Shown: piece by piece, positions 40,182 through 50,141 of the stretch
Layout: each line of letters opens with the position of its first letter
Position numbering within the stretch: the stretch's first letter is position 1
Assembly (NCBI GenBank): GCA_021781455.1
Contig: JAJXWV010000030.1
Coordinates: forward strand, 62,001 to 126,000
Reading direction: 5' to 3'
Length of the DNA stretch: 64,000 nucleotides
From: Acidobacteriota bacterium
GTDB taxonomy: Bacteria; Acidobacteriota; Thermoanaerobaculia; Gp7-AA8
Notes under the pieces: generated by a model
Database searches by the model: none
Told to the model about the DNA's origin: nothing
The model's input: the letters and a program-made list of their open reading frames with translations, nothing else
Translations under genes and position numbers: made by a program

Positions 40182-42635
40182 ATGACGTCGAAAAATCACA
40201 CGATCCCGCTGCCGAAGGCTGGTCGCATCGATGCGGATTCGATCGTCGATTCTTTCGCGTTCCGGATGAAGTACTCGATCGCCCGCGACCACTACAACGC
40301 CACCGATCTCGATTCCTATCAGGCCCTCGCCTTTGCGGTTCGCGACCGGCTGATGGATCGATGGTTCAACGCGCAGGACGCGTACTACCGCTCGGATGTA
40401 AAGCGCGTTTATTACCTGTCGCTGGAGTTCCTGCTCGGCCGGCTTCTGGTCAGCAACATCCTCAACCTCGGCGCCAGGGGCGAATACGCGGAGGCGATGC
40501 GCAGGCTCGGCTTCGTGCTCGAGGACGTCGCCACACGCGAGCCCGACGCCGGGCTCGGCAACGGCGGCCTGGGCCGTCTGGCAGCGTGCTTTCTCGATTC
40601 CGCAGCCACTCTGGCGATCCCGCTGTACGGCTACGGCATCCGGTACGAGTACGGCATCTTCCGCCAGCACATCATCGACGGCCAGCAAACCGAGGCTCCG
40701 GACAACTGGTTGCGCTACGGCAACCCGTGGGAAGTGCCGCGCGCCGACGTTCTCTTTCCCGTCCGCATGTACGGTCACACCGAGTACTACGTCGACGACG
40801 AGGGCCGGAAGCGCGTGCGCTGGGCCGACACGCAGAACATCTACGCGATGGCCTACGACCTGGCGGTGCCGGGCTATCGGAACGACACGGTCAACTCGTT
40901 GCGGCTGTGGGCAGCGAAGTCGAGCCGCGAGTTCGATCTCGCCCAGTTCAACCTCGGCGCATACGTCGCGGCGGTCGAGGACAAGAACAGCAGCGAGAAC
41001 ATCTCCAAGGTGCTCTATCCGTCCGACGAGCGCCGCTCGGGCCGCGAGCTGCGCCTCAAGCAGCAGCACTTCTTCACATCGGCCACCATCCAGGACGTCA
41101 TCCGCCGCTTCAAGAAGCACCACCGTGCCTGGGAAGAGCTGCCGGATCGGGTGGCCATCCAGCTCAACGACACGCATCCGTCCATCGCCATCGCCGAGAT
41201 GATGCGCGTGCTCGTCGATCATGAGGCCCTGCAATGGGACCTGGCCTGGTGGATCAGCGAGCGCGTCTTCGCCTATACCAACCACACCGTTCTGCCCGAA
41301 GCTCTGGAAGTGTGGCCACTGGACCTCATGCGCTCACTACTGCCGCGCCACGTGGAGATCATCGAGGAGATCGACCGCCGTCTCTGCGGCGCGGTGCGCC
41401 TGAGCAGTCCGAATGATGAGGCGCGCGTCGACCGCATGGCCATCATCGACAAGTCCGCCGGCAACGTGCGCATGGCCCACCTGGCCATCGTCGGCAGCCA
41501 CTCGGTCAATGGCGTGGCCAGGCTGCACACCGACATCATTCGCAAGCGGATCTTTCCCGACTTCGACCAGTTCTACCCGCACAAGTTCAACAACAAGACC
41601 AACGGCATCACCCAGCGGCGCTGGCTGCTGCAGGCCAATCCCGAGCTCTCCGAGCTGATCAACTCCGCGATCGGCGACGGCTGGGTGCGCGATCTCGACC
41701 TGCTTCACGCGCTGGAGCCGCTCGCGGACGACCCGATGTTCCGGGCCCGCTGGCGGGCCGTGAAGTTCACCCGCAAGCACCGCCTGGCGCGCTGGCTGCG
41801 CATGATCGACCACGTGGACGTCGATGCCGAGTCGATGTTCGACGTGCAGATCAAGCGCATCCACGAGTACAAGCGGCAGCTCCTCAACGTGATGCACGTG
41901 ATCTCGCTCTACCGGCGCATCGAGGCGGGGCAGCCCACCATTCCGCGCACCGTGATCTTTGCCGGCAAAGCGGCGCCGAGCTACGAGGCGGCCAAGCTGA
42001 TCATCCACCTCATTCACGACCTGGCCGGCATGATCCAGAACAACCCCCAGATCGCCGAACGGCTGCTCGTGGTCTTCGTGCCCAACTACGACGTCTCCGC
42101 CGCCGAGCTCTTGTTCCCGGCCACCGATCTCTCGGAGCAGATCTCCACGGCCGGCACAGAAGCCTCGGGCACCGGCTGCATGAAGGCCGTCCTCAACGGC
42201 GGAATCCTGATCGGGACGCTCGACGGAGCGAACATCGAGATCCGCGACGAAGTCGGCGAAGAGAACATGTTCATCTTCGGCCGCAACGCCGACGAGATCG
42301 CGGCCCTCCGCAATTCCTACGACCCGCGCTCGTTCATCGACGCCGATCCCGAGCTCCGCGAAGTGATCGCCGCGATCGAGCGCCGCGGCCATTTCCAGAA
42401 GCTGGTGGACGAGCTGAGGAATCGCGACCGGTTCTTTCTCTGTGCCGATTTCGCTTCTTATGTCGAAACGCAGAAGAGGGCCGCCGAGTTGTTCACGAAC
42501 GCCAACGACTGGAGCCGCATGTCGATCCTCAACACGGCGCGCAGCGGCCGCTTCTCGGCCGATCGCACCATCGTCGAATACGCCGAGGACATCTGGGGTG
42601 TGGCGCCGATGCCGGTGAAGTTCGAGGATTCGTAG
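40182..42635 (+). CDS. glgP: Glycogen/alpha-glucan phosphorylase
   Basis: 817 residues, full length for GT35. It releases glucose-1-phosphate from glycogen using Pi and PLP. Landmarks: YYLSLEFLLGRLL, AGLGNGGLGRLAACFLDS, GYGIRYEYGIFRQ, YTNHTVLPEALEVWP, KFNNKTNGITQRRWL, IKRIHEYKRQLLN, and the PLP lysine in EASGTGCMKAVLNGG. The start is 95 bp after the histidine kinase stop, with no visible terminator between. No other glycogen genes are nearby. A MITE-like element follows the stop. Confidence 0.96.
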   Translation: MTSKNHTIPLPKAGRIDADSIVDSFAFRMKYSIARDHYNATDLDSYQALAFAVRDRLMDRWFNAQDAYYRSDVKRVYYLSLEFLLGRLLVSNILNLGARGEYAEAMRRLGFVLEDVATREPDAGLGNGGLGRLAACFLDSAATLAIPLYGYGIRYEYGIFRQHIIDGQQTEAPDNWLRYGNPWEVPRADVLFPVRMYGHTEYYVDDEGRKRVRWADTQNIYAMAYDLAVPGYRNDTVNSLRLWAAKSSREFDLAQFNLGAYVAAVEDKNSSENISKVLYPSDERRSGRELRLKQQHFFTSATIQDVIRRFKKHHRAWEELPDRVAIQLNDTHPSIAIAEMMRVLVDHEALQWDLAWWISERVFAYTNHTVLPEALEVWPLDLMRSLLPRHVEIIEEIDRRLCGAVRLSSPNDEARVDRMAIIDKSAGNVRMAHLAIVGSHSVNGVARLHTDIIRKRIFPDFDQFYPHKFNNKTNGITQRRWLLQANPELSELINSAIGDGWVRDLDLLHALEPLADDPMFRARWRAVKFTRKHRLARWLRMIDHVDVDAESMFDVQIKRIHEYKRQLLNVMHVISLYRRIEAGQPTIPRTVIFAGKAAPSYEAAKLIIHLIHDLAGMIQNNPQIAERLLVVFVPNYDVSAAELLFPATDLSEQISTAGTEASGTGCMKAVLNGGILIGTLDGANIEIRDEVGEENMFIFGRNADEIAALRNSYDPRSFIDADPELREVIAAIERRGHFQKLVDELRNRDRFFLCADFASYVETQKRAAELFTNANDWSRMSILNTARSGRFSADRTIVEYAEDIWGVAPMPVKFEDS

Positions 42636-42677
42636 ACGCGCTCAATTCCGGCATCCCTGAGCCGGCGGAACCCACGT

Positions 42678-42877
42678 CCCGTCACTCTGAGCCGGCGGAG
42701 CCGCCCCCGGCGGCGGAGCGCGGCGAAGAGTCTCTTACCGGGACGATTGTCAGGCGGAAGTGGATCGCGCGTGACAGCAGGCTCACCGCGATCGTGCAAT
42801 CTGGAGACTCTTCGCCGCGCTGCGCCGCTCCACCCAACCACCCTTCCACGCGTCTCCGCCGGGTCAGAGTGACGGGG
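42678..42877. mobile_element. MITE-like palindromic element, copy B (200 bp)
   Basis: Starts CCCGTCACTCTGAGCCGGCG, ends GGGTCAGAGTGACGGGG. It contains GAAGAGTCTCTTACCGGGAC and the inverted CTGGAGACTCTTCGCCGCGC in the same order as copy A at 17640. It lies between the convergent glgP and PilZ-like genes. Confidence 0.82.
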
Positions 42878-42921
42878 CGGCCGCTCCGCGCCGCTCTGAG
42901 TGACGGAAGTCGATTCCGCTC

Positions 42922-43572
42922 TTACGCCCTCGGCGGGATATTCAGGGCGTCGCTCACACTGAGCTCGGCGAACATGCGGATCAGGCGGCGGCCCTCGTCA
43001 TCCGAGGCCTGGTAGACGCGGCAGAGTCGCTGGATCTCTTCGCTGTCTTCGCTTCGGGCCACTGTGAAGCCGACCGGCGGTTGTTCGGGAAGGAAGATCC
43101 GCCGGCGGTGCCACGCTCCGTTCTCGAATCGGTAGGAGAGAAACCCGGCGTCGGTGCCGCGCACCGTGCGATCGCCGTCGATGGAGCGGCCGATGCCGGC
43201 CAGGGTCATGTTGCGGCGTTCTTCGAGCTCATGAGAAACGAGGCTGCCCAGCATGTTCCGGAGGCGGTCACCGGACTCGCCTAACGCGGCCACGAAGCGG
43301 ATACCGGATTCCAGGCCGCTGCCCGGATACTTCGCGTTCTGGCTGTTGATGGTGCGGACCACTTCGCAACGCAGCGCAATCTCCTCGCCATCGTAGGCGA
43401 AGCGCAGCTCGCCGTTCTTCTCGTCCAGAGGCGTGCCGTGATGCACGCGCGCACCGAGGACTCCGACTTCGACCAGCGCGACGGCTGTCGCGGCGAAGGT
43501 CCCGGGGATGGATGGATCGAGTCGCAAACGCTGAAACTCGCGGCGCTCTTCGACGGCCTGCATGACCGCCAT
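42922..43572 (-). CDS. PilZ-like protein with conserved C-terminal extension, paralogue 2
   Basis: 216 residues from ATG 43572; ATG 43563 (MQAVEERREFQRL) is a close alternative. It has the same length and plan as the protein at 37217: an N-terminal ERREFQRLRL arginine motif, VEVGVLGARVHHG in place of the D/NxSxxG turn, a basal barrel, then the shared extension (GFLSYRFENGAWHRRR; CRVYQASDDEGRRLIRMFAE). The strict c-di-GMP ligands are degenerate, so binding may be lost or altered. Its start is 17 bp after the stop of the lytic transglycosylase gene on the same strand, suggesting co-transcription. Confidence 0.7.
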   Translation of the reverse strand: MAVMQAVEERREFQRLRLDPSIPGTFAATAVALVEVGVLGARVHHGTPLDEKNGELRFAYDGEEIALRCEVVRTINSQNAKYPGSGLESGIRFVAALGESGDRLRNMLGSLVSHELEERRNMTLAGIGRSIDGDRTVRGTDAGFLSYRFENGAWHRRRIFLPEQPPVGFTVARSEDSEEIQRLCRVYQASDDEGRRLIRMFAELSVSDALNIPPRA

Positions 43573-43589
43573 TTTAGCGGCAGACGGCC

Positions 43590-44387
43590 TCAGCGCGCGT
43601 AAGTCATGTTCATCCGCGAGGCCGCCAGGAACGATTCCCTGACCTGGAGCCGGTACCACCGCGTATGCGAGTTCACGCGCTGGACGTAATTCACGGTCTC
43701 CGGGAAGGGCGGCATGCCGCCGAATTTCTCGATGTTCCCCTCGCCCGCGTTGTAGGCCGCCAGAGCAGTGCGCAAGTTGCCGAAGCGGTCGATCAGGTAT
43801 CGGAGGTACTTCGTCCCGGCCACGATGTTCTGCTCCGGATCGAACAGGTTGTGCACGCCCAGGAGCTCACCGGTGCTCGGGACGATCTGCATCAGTCCCT
43901 GGGCGTTCTTCTCCGAGATGAGGCGGGGGCGGAAGTCGCTTTCGGCCTCGATGACGGCCGCCACGAGCTCCGGCGCGAGCTGATTGCGCTGGGCCTCGCG
44001 GTAGATGATCGAACCGTAGGGCACGTGAGTGCGGAAGAACTCTTCCTTCGTCACTTCCAACGTCATGACTGCCGGCTCGGGCTGCGGATCGAGAAAGCCC
44101 TTCCGGATTCTTGCGGTGGTGAAGATGCGGAAGTCGTTGACGGCTGCCTGCGGGCGCGCCGCCACGCGCGATTCGGCGATGCTGCTGATCGAGGGAAGCT
44201 CGCTGACGCCGAGCACCAGAGGGACGCCAACCAGCAGGGCGAATCCTCCGCGCCTGAGGTGAGCGACGACGCGCAGGGAGCGGCGCCACAGAGTCCGCTC
44301 GCGCAAGGCGTGGCGCTGACAATCGCAAATGATCCGGAAGTCTTTTCCGGTCGGTCTCGACGTGGTGCGCGTCGCGCGTGCGGCCAT
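43590..44387 (-). CDS. Membrane-anchored lytic transglycosylase (SLT domain)
   Basis: 265 residues from ATG 44387; the frame remains open ~150 codons further upstream but that part has no sensible composition. One hydrophobic helix (GGFALLVGVPLVLGVSELP, about 46-64) anchors it. The SLT fold follows: YGSIIYREAQRNQLAPELVA, catalytic Glu in AAVIEAESDFRPRLIS, NAQGLMQIVPSTGELLGV, YLIDRFGNLRTALAAYNAGE and the C-terminal NYVQRVNSHTRWYR. It cleaves peptidoglycan between MurNAc and GlcNAc. It precedes the PilZ-like paralogue by 17 bp. Confidence 0.86.
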   Translation of the reverse strand: MAARATRTTSRPTGKDFRIICDCQRHALRERTLWRRSLRVVAHLRRGGFALLVGVPLVLGVSELPSISSIAESRVAARPQAAVNDFRIFTTARIRKGFLDPQPEPAVMTLEVTKEEFFRTHVPYGSIIYREAQRNQLAPELVAAVIEAESDFRPRLISEKNAQGLMQIVPSTGELLGVHNLFDPEQNIVAGTKYLRYLIDRFGNLRTALAAYNAGEGNIEKFGGMPPFPETVNYVQRVNSHTRWYRLQVRESFLAASRMNMTYAR

Positions 44388-45215
44388 ACGCAGGCCGACG
44401 GAGGGCAAAAGCCGGACCACTTTTGCTCCGGCATCGAACAACTCTCTGAGCAAACGTGAGTTTGAGATCGGCGTCCACAGCAAATCCGCAAGTCGAAATC
44501 GGAAAGACCGAGGCTCGTTCGTCGAATTACGTGGGACGCAAACCGCGAATGCGGCCCGCCTCTTGTTCCGGGCCTTACGGGACTCCGCGGTAGAGCGATC
44601 GAAGCGGCGGACCAAGGCGCGACCATCGCAGCCCGCGCGCATTTCCTCGATTGCATGCGGCGGCCATGCGGTGCGGTCGCGACGCCGTGCGCTCTCGCGC
44701 ATCCGCGATGATCGCCCTGCAAACCGGGCATTCTCGTATCGCACAGCCGTGTGCCGCATCATCACTCGATCGACCGCCCGTTTGCGCTCAACATAGGCGC
44801 GCGCCGCCGCAGATCGCAATGGCGCGAGAACGGAAATGCCGTCCACGCGCTTCCGCGCACCACGTCGAAAGTCGTGCTTCCGTCGGCTCTTGCGCTTTCA
44901 ACCTGTGGATTCGTCGTCATTCGTGAATGCTCTTGCCGCAACTTGATCACACAGACATCGATGTCATTGGCGATGGGGACCCGGTGTTCGTCTTCCCCTG
45001 GTGAAGTGACGAACTCGATGCGCGATGGCATCGCTGAACGTGTTGCTCAGCTGCGGAGATACAAGAGCATCGCACATCGACCGGCGATTCGCCTAATCGT
45101 TGCACGCGAATGTCAGCGCGACCTTACGACTGGATTGGAACGACCGGCTCGACGCGAACAGCGGCGCGGTCTCGTTGCTCAGAGCTCTACGTCGGCAGGA
45201 GTTGCAGGTTTCGCG
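44388..45215. other. 828-bp stretch without a convincing gene
   Basis: Several frames of 60-170 codons are open here on both strands, as expected of high-GC DNA, but none has a signal, domain, ribosome site or consistent third-position GC. The base composition is slightly lower in GC than its neighbours. It may hold a decayed gene and the promoter of the transglycosylase. Confidence 0.5.
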
Positions 45216-46139
45216 TTAGGGCGGCGGCAGGGTCGTCGTGCTGGTGGTCGTCGTGGTTGACGTCTCCGCGGCTGGTGGAGCAGCGGTTTCTGTTTCCGTC
45301 GCGGGCGGGGCCTGCGCGGGGGGCGTGGTCGCGGAGGTCTCCGTCGGTGCAGGCGATGCCGTATCGCTCGGGGGCGTCTGCTCGATTGCCGTGTCGACGA
45401 CGGGCGGTGCGGAGGGAGGCGTTCCCGCTTTCTTCTCCGTCAGCACTTCGGTCTCGAACAGATACCCCCATCGCCTCAGGCGCGACAGGATCATCCGCTG
45501 GCGCGATCGCAACCGCCTGTTCGGATCGCCGGGATTCATGATCCGCGGATTCGGGAGGCATCCCGCGAGCAGCGCGGCCTGCTGCGGAGTGAGCTGCGAA
45601 GCGGGCTTGTGGAAATAGAACCGTGACGCGGCCTCTGCGCCGTAGACGCGTTCGCCCATCTCCACGACGTTCAGATAAAGCTCGAGGATCCGTTTCTTGG
45701 TGAGGTGATTCTCGAGCGATCGGGCGATGAAGTACTCCTTGATCTTGCGCAGCGGATTGCGGGAGGGCGAGAGATAGAGATTCTTGGCCAGCTGCTGCGT
45801 GATCGTCGAGCCGCCGTGCGTGAGCTTCTTCCGCTCCCAGTCCCGCTGGATGGCCTCGGCCATGGCCTTGGTGTCGATGGCGTTGTGCTCGTAGAAGTTG
45901 TCGTCCTCGGCGACGAGCACCGCACGGCGCAGGTACGGCGAGATGCGTGCGTACGGCACGAACCTGTATGAGATCGTGTCGTCCTTTCCTTCGGCGCGGA
46001 GCTCCTGCTTCCGCTGCTCCATGAATGCAGTCGTCGACGGCGCCTTCGTCGCGAGCGGCGATACATCGGGAAACGTGACCACTTCCCACGCCACCACAGC
46101 GGCAATCACGCCGAGGAACAGCAGGAAGACCTTCCGCAT
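45216..46139 (-). CDS. Monofunctional peptidoglycan glycosyltransferase (MtgA-like, GT51)
   Basis: 307 residues from ATG 46139 (MRKVFLLFLGVIAAVVAWEV), which begins with the single membrane anchor. GT51 motifs: VAEDDNFYEHNAID with the catalytic Glu, GGSTITQQLAKNLYL, RKIKEYFIARSLE, ILELYLNVVEMGERVYGAEA and AALLAGCLPNPRIMNP. No transpeptidase domain follows. Instead there is a ~70-residue Pro/Thr/Ala/Glu-rich low-complexity tail ending TTLPPP, unusual for MtgA. It polymerises lipid II into glycan strands. Confidence 0.93.
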   Translation of the reverse strand: MRKVFLLFLGVIAAVVAWEVVTFPDVSPLATKAPSTTAFMEQRKQELRAEGKDDTISYRFVPYARISPYLRRAVLVAEDDNFYEHNAIDTKAMAEAIQRDWERKKLTHGGSTITQQLAKNLYLSPSRNPLRKIKEYFIARSLENHLTKKRILELYLNVVEMGERVYGAEAASRFYFHKPASQLTPQQAALLAGCLPNPRIMNPGDPNRRLRSRQRMILSRLRRWGYLFETEVLTEKKAGTPPSAPPVVDTAIEQTPPSDTASPAPTETSATTPPAQAPPATETETAAPPAAETSTTTTTSTTTLPPP

Positions 46140-46213
46140 CACACCCGCGATTCTAGCGGAGCGCGGCCGGCGCACTCTCGACGCAAGGGCGGACACGAAC
46201 CTAAGATGATTTC

Positions 46214-46591
46214 ATGCGGCCCTGGGCCCTCTTCCTCATCGTTGCCGGACTGGCCGGATCGGCGCTGGCATTCGACCCGACGCTCCACGGCCATCGAATC
46301 GGCGTGCTCGACCCTGCCGCGCGCTACGACTCTCGCGACAACCAGGCCGTCGTCCTCATCGAGCGCTACCTGTGCGACGAGCTGCGGAGCCGCGGCTTCG
46401 ACGCATTTCCCGTTGGGCGAAGCTACGAGGGCACGTCTGTCGTCCCGACCGGCCTCGGCGTCGGCGGATGGTCCGGCCGGCTGTTTTTCTCTGCCGCAAT
46501 TCCGCTGTTTCAGTGGCGGCAGGTCCACAGCGCGGCCCACGGCGTGGCGCGCGACGCTGCCGCTGCAGTCAGCGAGACTGTGCAGCGCTGA
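46214..46591 (+). CDS. Small secreted hypothetical protein
   Basis: 125 residues with a signal peptide (MRPWALFLIVAGLAGSALA). The mature part (GHRIGVLDPAARYDSRDNQA, VVLIERYLCDELRSRGF) looks like a compact alpha/beta domain with one cysteine, and the C-terminus is Ala-rich. No family is recognised. The stop lies 9 bp before the cutA start, so it is probably in one transcript with cutA. The frame has good coding bias. Confidence 0.72.
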   Translation: MRPWALFLIVAGLAGSALAFDPTLHGHRIGVLDPAARYDSRDNQAVVLIERYLCDELRSRGFDAFPVGRSYEGTSVVPTGLGVGGWSGRLFFSAAIPLFQWRQVHSAAHGVARDAAAAVSETVQR

Positions 46592-46600
46592 GACGCGACC

Positions 46601-46933
46601 ATGAAGCCACTGATCGTCCTCACCACGGTTGCGCAGACCTACGACGCTCGGGAAATCGCCGAGGAGCTCGTCAGCCGTCGCCTGGCTGCCTGCGTGAACA
46701 TCCTTCCCCAGGTTCTCTCTGTCTACCGCTGGGAGGAGAAGGTCGAACACGACAACGAGCAGATCCTGCTGATCAAGACTCTCGACGAGCGCCTCGACGA
46801 GCTCCGCGAGTTCATTCTCAAACGGCACCCCTACGACGTGCCGGAGTTCGTCGTCATCGAGATCGACGCGCTCGAAGGTCCGTACCGCGACTGGCTCATC
46901 GCCGCAGCGATGATCCAGGAACGAAACGTCTGA
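46601..46933 (+). CDS. cutA: CutA-like divalent-cation tolerance protein
   Basis: 110 residues, the usual family length. Ferredoxin-like trimer-forming blocks: VLTTVAQTYDAREIAEELVS, RRLAACVNILPQVLSVYRWE, EEKVEHDNEQILLIKT and HPYDVPEFVVIEIDAL, then YRDWLIAA. CutA proteins are trimers linked to copper tolerance, but the biochemical role is not settled. It follows a small secreted protein by 9 bp. Confidence 0.94.
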   Translation: MKPLIVLTTVAQTYDAREIAEELVSRRLAACVNILPQVLSVYRWEEKVEHDNEQILLIKTLDERLDELREFILKRHPYDVPEFVVIEIDALEGPYRDWLIAAAMIQERNV

Positions 46934-47116
46934 CGGGAAGCGCAGAGGGCAGAATATTCAGCCCTCACTGCTTGCCGAGGCGGGCCCAGCCGGAGCCGGA
47001 CTTTTCCACAACCCGTAGAACTCGAGAGTCTTGAAAAGCTCGCCGCCCTCGGAATTCTGCCCGCCGCGCGCCCGCTGGATTTCTTCGCCTGCGCCGGGAG
47101 TTAGTATCACCCGTCC

Positions 47117-49945
47117 ATGGAATCGATCGTCATCCGGGGTGCGCGTGAGCACAACCTCAAGAACATCGACGTCGTCATCCCGCGCAACAAGTTCGTCGTC
47201 ATCACCGGCGTGTCCGGCTCCGGAAAATCGTCGCTGGCCTTCGACACGATCTTTGCGGAGGGGCAGCGCCGCTATGTCGAATCGCTGTCGGCCTACGCCA
47301 GGCAGTTCCTCGAGCAGATGGAGAAGCCCGACGTCGACTCCATCGAGGGGCTCTCGCCCGCCATCTCCATCGAGCAGCGCACGACATCGCGAAACCCGCG
47401 CTCGACCGTCGGCACGGTCACGGAGATCTACGACTACCTCCGCCTCCTGTATGCCTCAGTCGGCGTTCCGCACTGCACGAACTGCGGCCAGGAGATCCGG
47501 CCGCAGACGATCCAGCAGATGGTCGATCGCCTCCTGACCCTTCCCGCCGGAACGAAATTCACGGTCCTCGCGCCCTACGTCCGCGGAAAGAAGGGCGAGT
47601 ACCGCAAGCAGATGCTGCAGATGGTCAAGGAAGGCTTCACACGCGCCGTCGTCGACGGCGAGATGGTGGAGCTCGCTGATCCACCGAATCTCGACAAGCA
47701 GAAGAAGCACACCATCGACATCGTCATCGACCGCCTGGTGGTGAAGGACGGAATGGCCCAGCGCCTCGCCGACTCGCTGGAGACGGCTACACGCGTCGCC
47801 AAGGGGCTGGTGAAGATTCTCTACGCGGAAGGCAACCGCGAGGAGCTCCTTTCCCAGAGCTACGCATGCCCAGACTGCGGTATCTCCGTCGGCGAGATCA
47901 CGCCGCGGCTGTTCTCCTTCAATTCGCCCTACGGTGCCTGCCCCCGCTGCTCCGGGCTGGGCGTTCTCCTGGAGATCGACGAGAAGAAGATCGTTCCCGA
48001 TCCGACACGCTCGATCCGCGACGGCGCCATCGCGCTCTGGAAGGAGGGGGCCGACAACTGGCGCCTCAAGCAGATCCAGACGGTGGCCAGGCATTACAAG
48101 TTTTCGCTCGACACGCCGTGGGAAAAGCTTCCCGAAAAGGGCCAGAACACGATCCTCTACGGCTCGGAAGACAAGATGAAGTTCGAGTTCCAGGGCGACT
48201 CCAGCGCCTATCAGTACACCGGCAGCTACGAGGGCCTCGTGCCGATGCTGCAGCGGCGCTACCACGAGTCCGACTCCGACGACATGCGCGAAGAGATCGA
48301 GCGCTTCATGACGCCGACGAAGTGCCCGGAATGCGGCGGCCGGCGCCTCAAGCCGGAAGCGCTGGGCGTCACGGTCGCCGACCGCCCCATCGACAAGGTG
48401 GTGAGCCTGCAGCTCAGCGAGGCCCAGGAGTTCTTCCGGACGATCACGCTCAACGCCCGCGAAGAACAGATCGCCGGAAAGATCCTGAAGGAAGTGCGCG
48501 ATCGCCTCGGTTTCCTCAACGCCGTCGGCGTCGGATACCTCACCCTGAATCGCAGCTCCGCCAGCCTTTCCGGCGGCGAAGCGCAGCGCATCCGCCTGGC
48601 CACCCAGATCGGCTCGAAGCTGATGGGAGTGCTCTACGTTCTCGATGAGCCGTCGATCGGCCTGCATCAGCGCGACAACCGCAAGCTGATCGAGTCGCTT
48701 CTCGAGCTGCGCGATCTCGGCAACACCGTCATCGTGGTGGAGCACGACGAAGAGACCATCGCCACGGCCGATCACATCATCGACCTCGGCCCGCGGGCCG
48801 GCGTCCACGGCGGCGAGATCTCCGCGGAGGGCTCGCTCGAAGAGGTGAAGACGTTCCCGGGCTCGCTCACCGCGAAATACCTCCGCGGCGAGCTGAGCAT
48901 CGATCCTCCGCCCGCGCGGCGGCCGATCGGCGAGAACAAGCTGATCATCCGCGGCGCGCGGCAGAACAACCTCAAGGATCTCGACATCACGATCCCGCTC
49001 GGCCTGTTCGTCTCCGTCACGGGTGTCAGCGGCTCCGGGAAGTCGACGCTGGTCAACGACATCCTCTTCCGCGCGCTGTCGCGGCACTTCTACGACTCGC
49101 CCGACACGCCGGGCGACCATGACCGCATCGAGGGTCTCGACCTCGTCGACAAGGTCATCGACATCGACCAGTCCCCGATCGGCCGCACGCCGCGATCGAA
49201 TCCCGCCACCTACACCCAGCTCTTCACCGAGATCCGCAGCCTGATGTCCCAGACCCCCGAAGCGCGCATGCGCGGCTACGGCCCGGGACGGTTCTCGTTC
49301 AACGTGAAGGGCGGCCGCTGTGAAGCCTGCAGGGGAGACGGCCAGATCAAGATCGAGATGCACTTCCTGCCCGACATCTACGTCACGTGCGATGTCTGCG
49401 GCGGGCGGCGCTACAACCGCGAGACCCTCGAAGTGAAATACAAGGGCCACTCCATCGCCGACATCCTGGGCATGACCGTGGAGCAGGGCATCGACGTCTT
49501 TCGCAACATCCCGAAGATCTACAACGTGCTGAAGACGCTCGACGACGTGGGGCTTGGCTACATCAAGTTAGGCCAGTCGTCGACCACGCTCTCCGGCGGC
49601 GAGGCGCAGCGCGTCAAGCTGGCCAAGGAGCTGGCGCGGCGCGCCACCGGGAAGACGCTCTACATTCTCGACGAGCCGACCACCGGCCTGCACTTCGACG
49701 ACGTCGCCAAGCTGCTGCACCTCATGCAGGGTCTCGTGGACCGCGGAAACACGGTGGTGGTGATCGAGCACAACCTCGATGTCATCAAGACCGCCGACCA
49801 CATCATCGACCTCGGTCCCGAGGGGGGCGACGCGGGCGGCTACATCATCGCTACGGGCACGCCCGAGGAGATCGCCCGGGTCAGACAGAGCGCGACCGGC
49901 CAGTACCTGCGCAAGGTGCTCAGCAAGCGCAAAGCCGTGGCGTAG
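47117..49945 (+). CDS. uvrA: Excinuclease ABC subunit A
   Basis: 942 residues, full length. UvrA scans DNA for bulky lesions and loads UvrB in nucleotide excision repair. Walker A I ([15 protein letters not shown]) and II ([14 protein letters not shown]) are present, with two ABC signatures ([18 protein letters not shown] and [16 protein letters not shown]) and Walker B ([25 protein letters not shown]). Zinc modules: CPDCG ... [14 protein letters not shown] and CEACRGDG ... CDVCGGRR. I see no clear LexA-type box upstream. The TAG stop lies within the left end of an inverted-repeat element. Confidence 0.97.
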   Translation: MESIVIRGAREHNLKNIDVVIPRNKFVVITGVSGSGKSSLAFDTIFAEGQRRYVESLSAYARQFLEQMEKPDVDSIEGLSPAISIEQRTTSRNPRSTVGTVTEIYDYLRLLYASVGVPHCTNCGQEIRPQTIQQMVDRLLTLPAGTKFTVLAPYVRGKKGEYRKQMLQMVKEGFTRAVVDGEMVELADPPNLDKQKKHTIDIVIDRLVVKDGMAQRLADSLETATRVAKGLVKILYAEGNREELLSQSYACPDCGISVGEITPRLFSFNSPYGACPRCSGLGVLLEIDEKKIVPDPTRSIRDGAIALWKEGADNWRLKQIQTVARHYKFSLDTPWEKLPEKGQNTILYGSEDKMKFEFQGDSSAYQYTGSYEGLVPMLQRRYHESDSDDMREEIERFMTPTKCPECGGRRLKPEALGVTVADRPIDKVVSLQLSEAQEFFRTITLNAREEQIAGKILKEVRDRLGFLNAVGVGYLTLNRSSASLSGGEAQRIRLATQIGSKLMGVLYVLDEPSIGLHQRDNRKLIESLLELRDLGNTVIVVEHDEETIATADHIIDLGPRAGVHGGEISAEGSLEEVKTFPGSLTAKYLRGELSIDPPPARRPIGENKLIIRGARQNNLKDLDITIPLGLFVSVTGVSGSGKSTLVNDILFRALSRHFYDSPDTPGDHDRIEGLDLVDKVIDIDQSPIGRTPRSNPATYTQLFTEIRSLMSQTPEARMRGYGPGRFSFNVKGGRCEACRGDGQIKIEMHFLPDIYVTCDVCGGRRYNRETLEVKYKGHSIADILGMTVEQGIDVFRNIPKIYNVLKTLDDVGLGYIKLGQSSTTLSGGEAQRVKLAKELARRATGKTLYILDEPTTGLHFDDVAKLLHLMQGLVDRGNTVVVIEHNLDVIKTADHIIDLGPEGGDAGGYIIATGTPEEIARVRQSATGQYLRKVLSKRKAVA

Positions 49946-50106
49946 GAGTGCGGACGTCCTCGTCCGCAAACCGCCGGACGTCTCGTCCGGCGGTGATCAA
50001 ACCAGCCTCGCGATCCTCTCCGGGTAAGCCGCAGCATATTTCCAATTCCTCATTTCCGCCGAAGCAGGGTGGTGAGAACGTAATCCACCGGGACGTCCGC
50101 ACTCCT
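49944..50106. mobile_element. 163-bp element with perfect 16-bp terminal inverted repeats
   Basis: AGGAGTGCGGACGTCC (49944-49959) and its exact reverse complement (50091-50106) bound the element. Further pairs lie inside the left end (GTCCTCGTCCGC; CCGCCGGACGTCTCGTCCGG). The uvrA stop codon overlaps the left end by two bases. A related GGACGTCCGCACT segment occurs at 51787-51803 before the LigD polymerase gene. There is no coding capacity. Confidence 0.75.
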
Positions 50107-50141
50107 CATGGTCCCGTAAAATGCCCGATGGAGGTCCCCTC

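Noticed and set aside
44751-45260. Plus-strand frame of 169 codons in the 44.4-45.2 kb gap
   Set aside because: Arg/Ser-rich, no domain or ribosome site, and it runs into the antisense of the glycosyltransferase tail.
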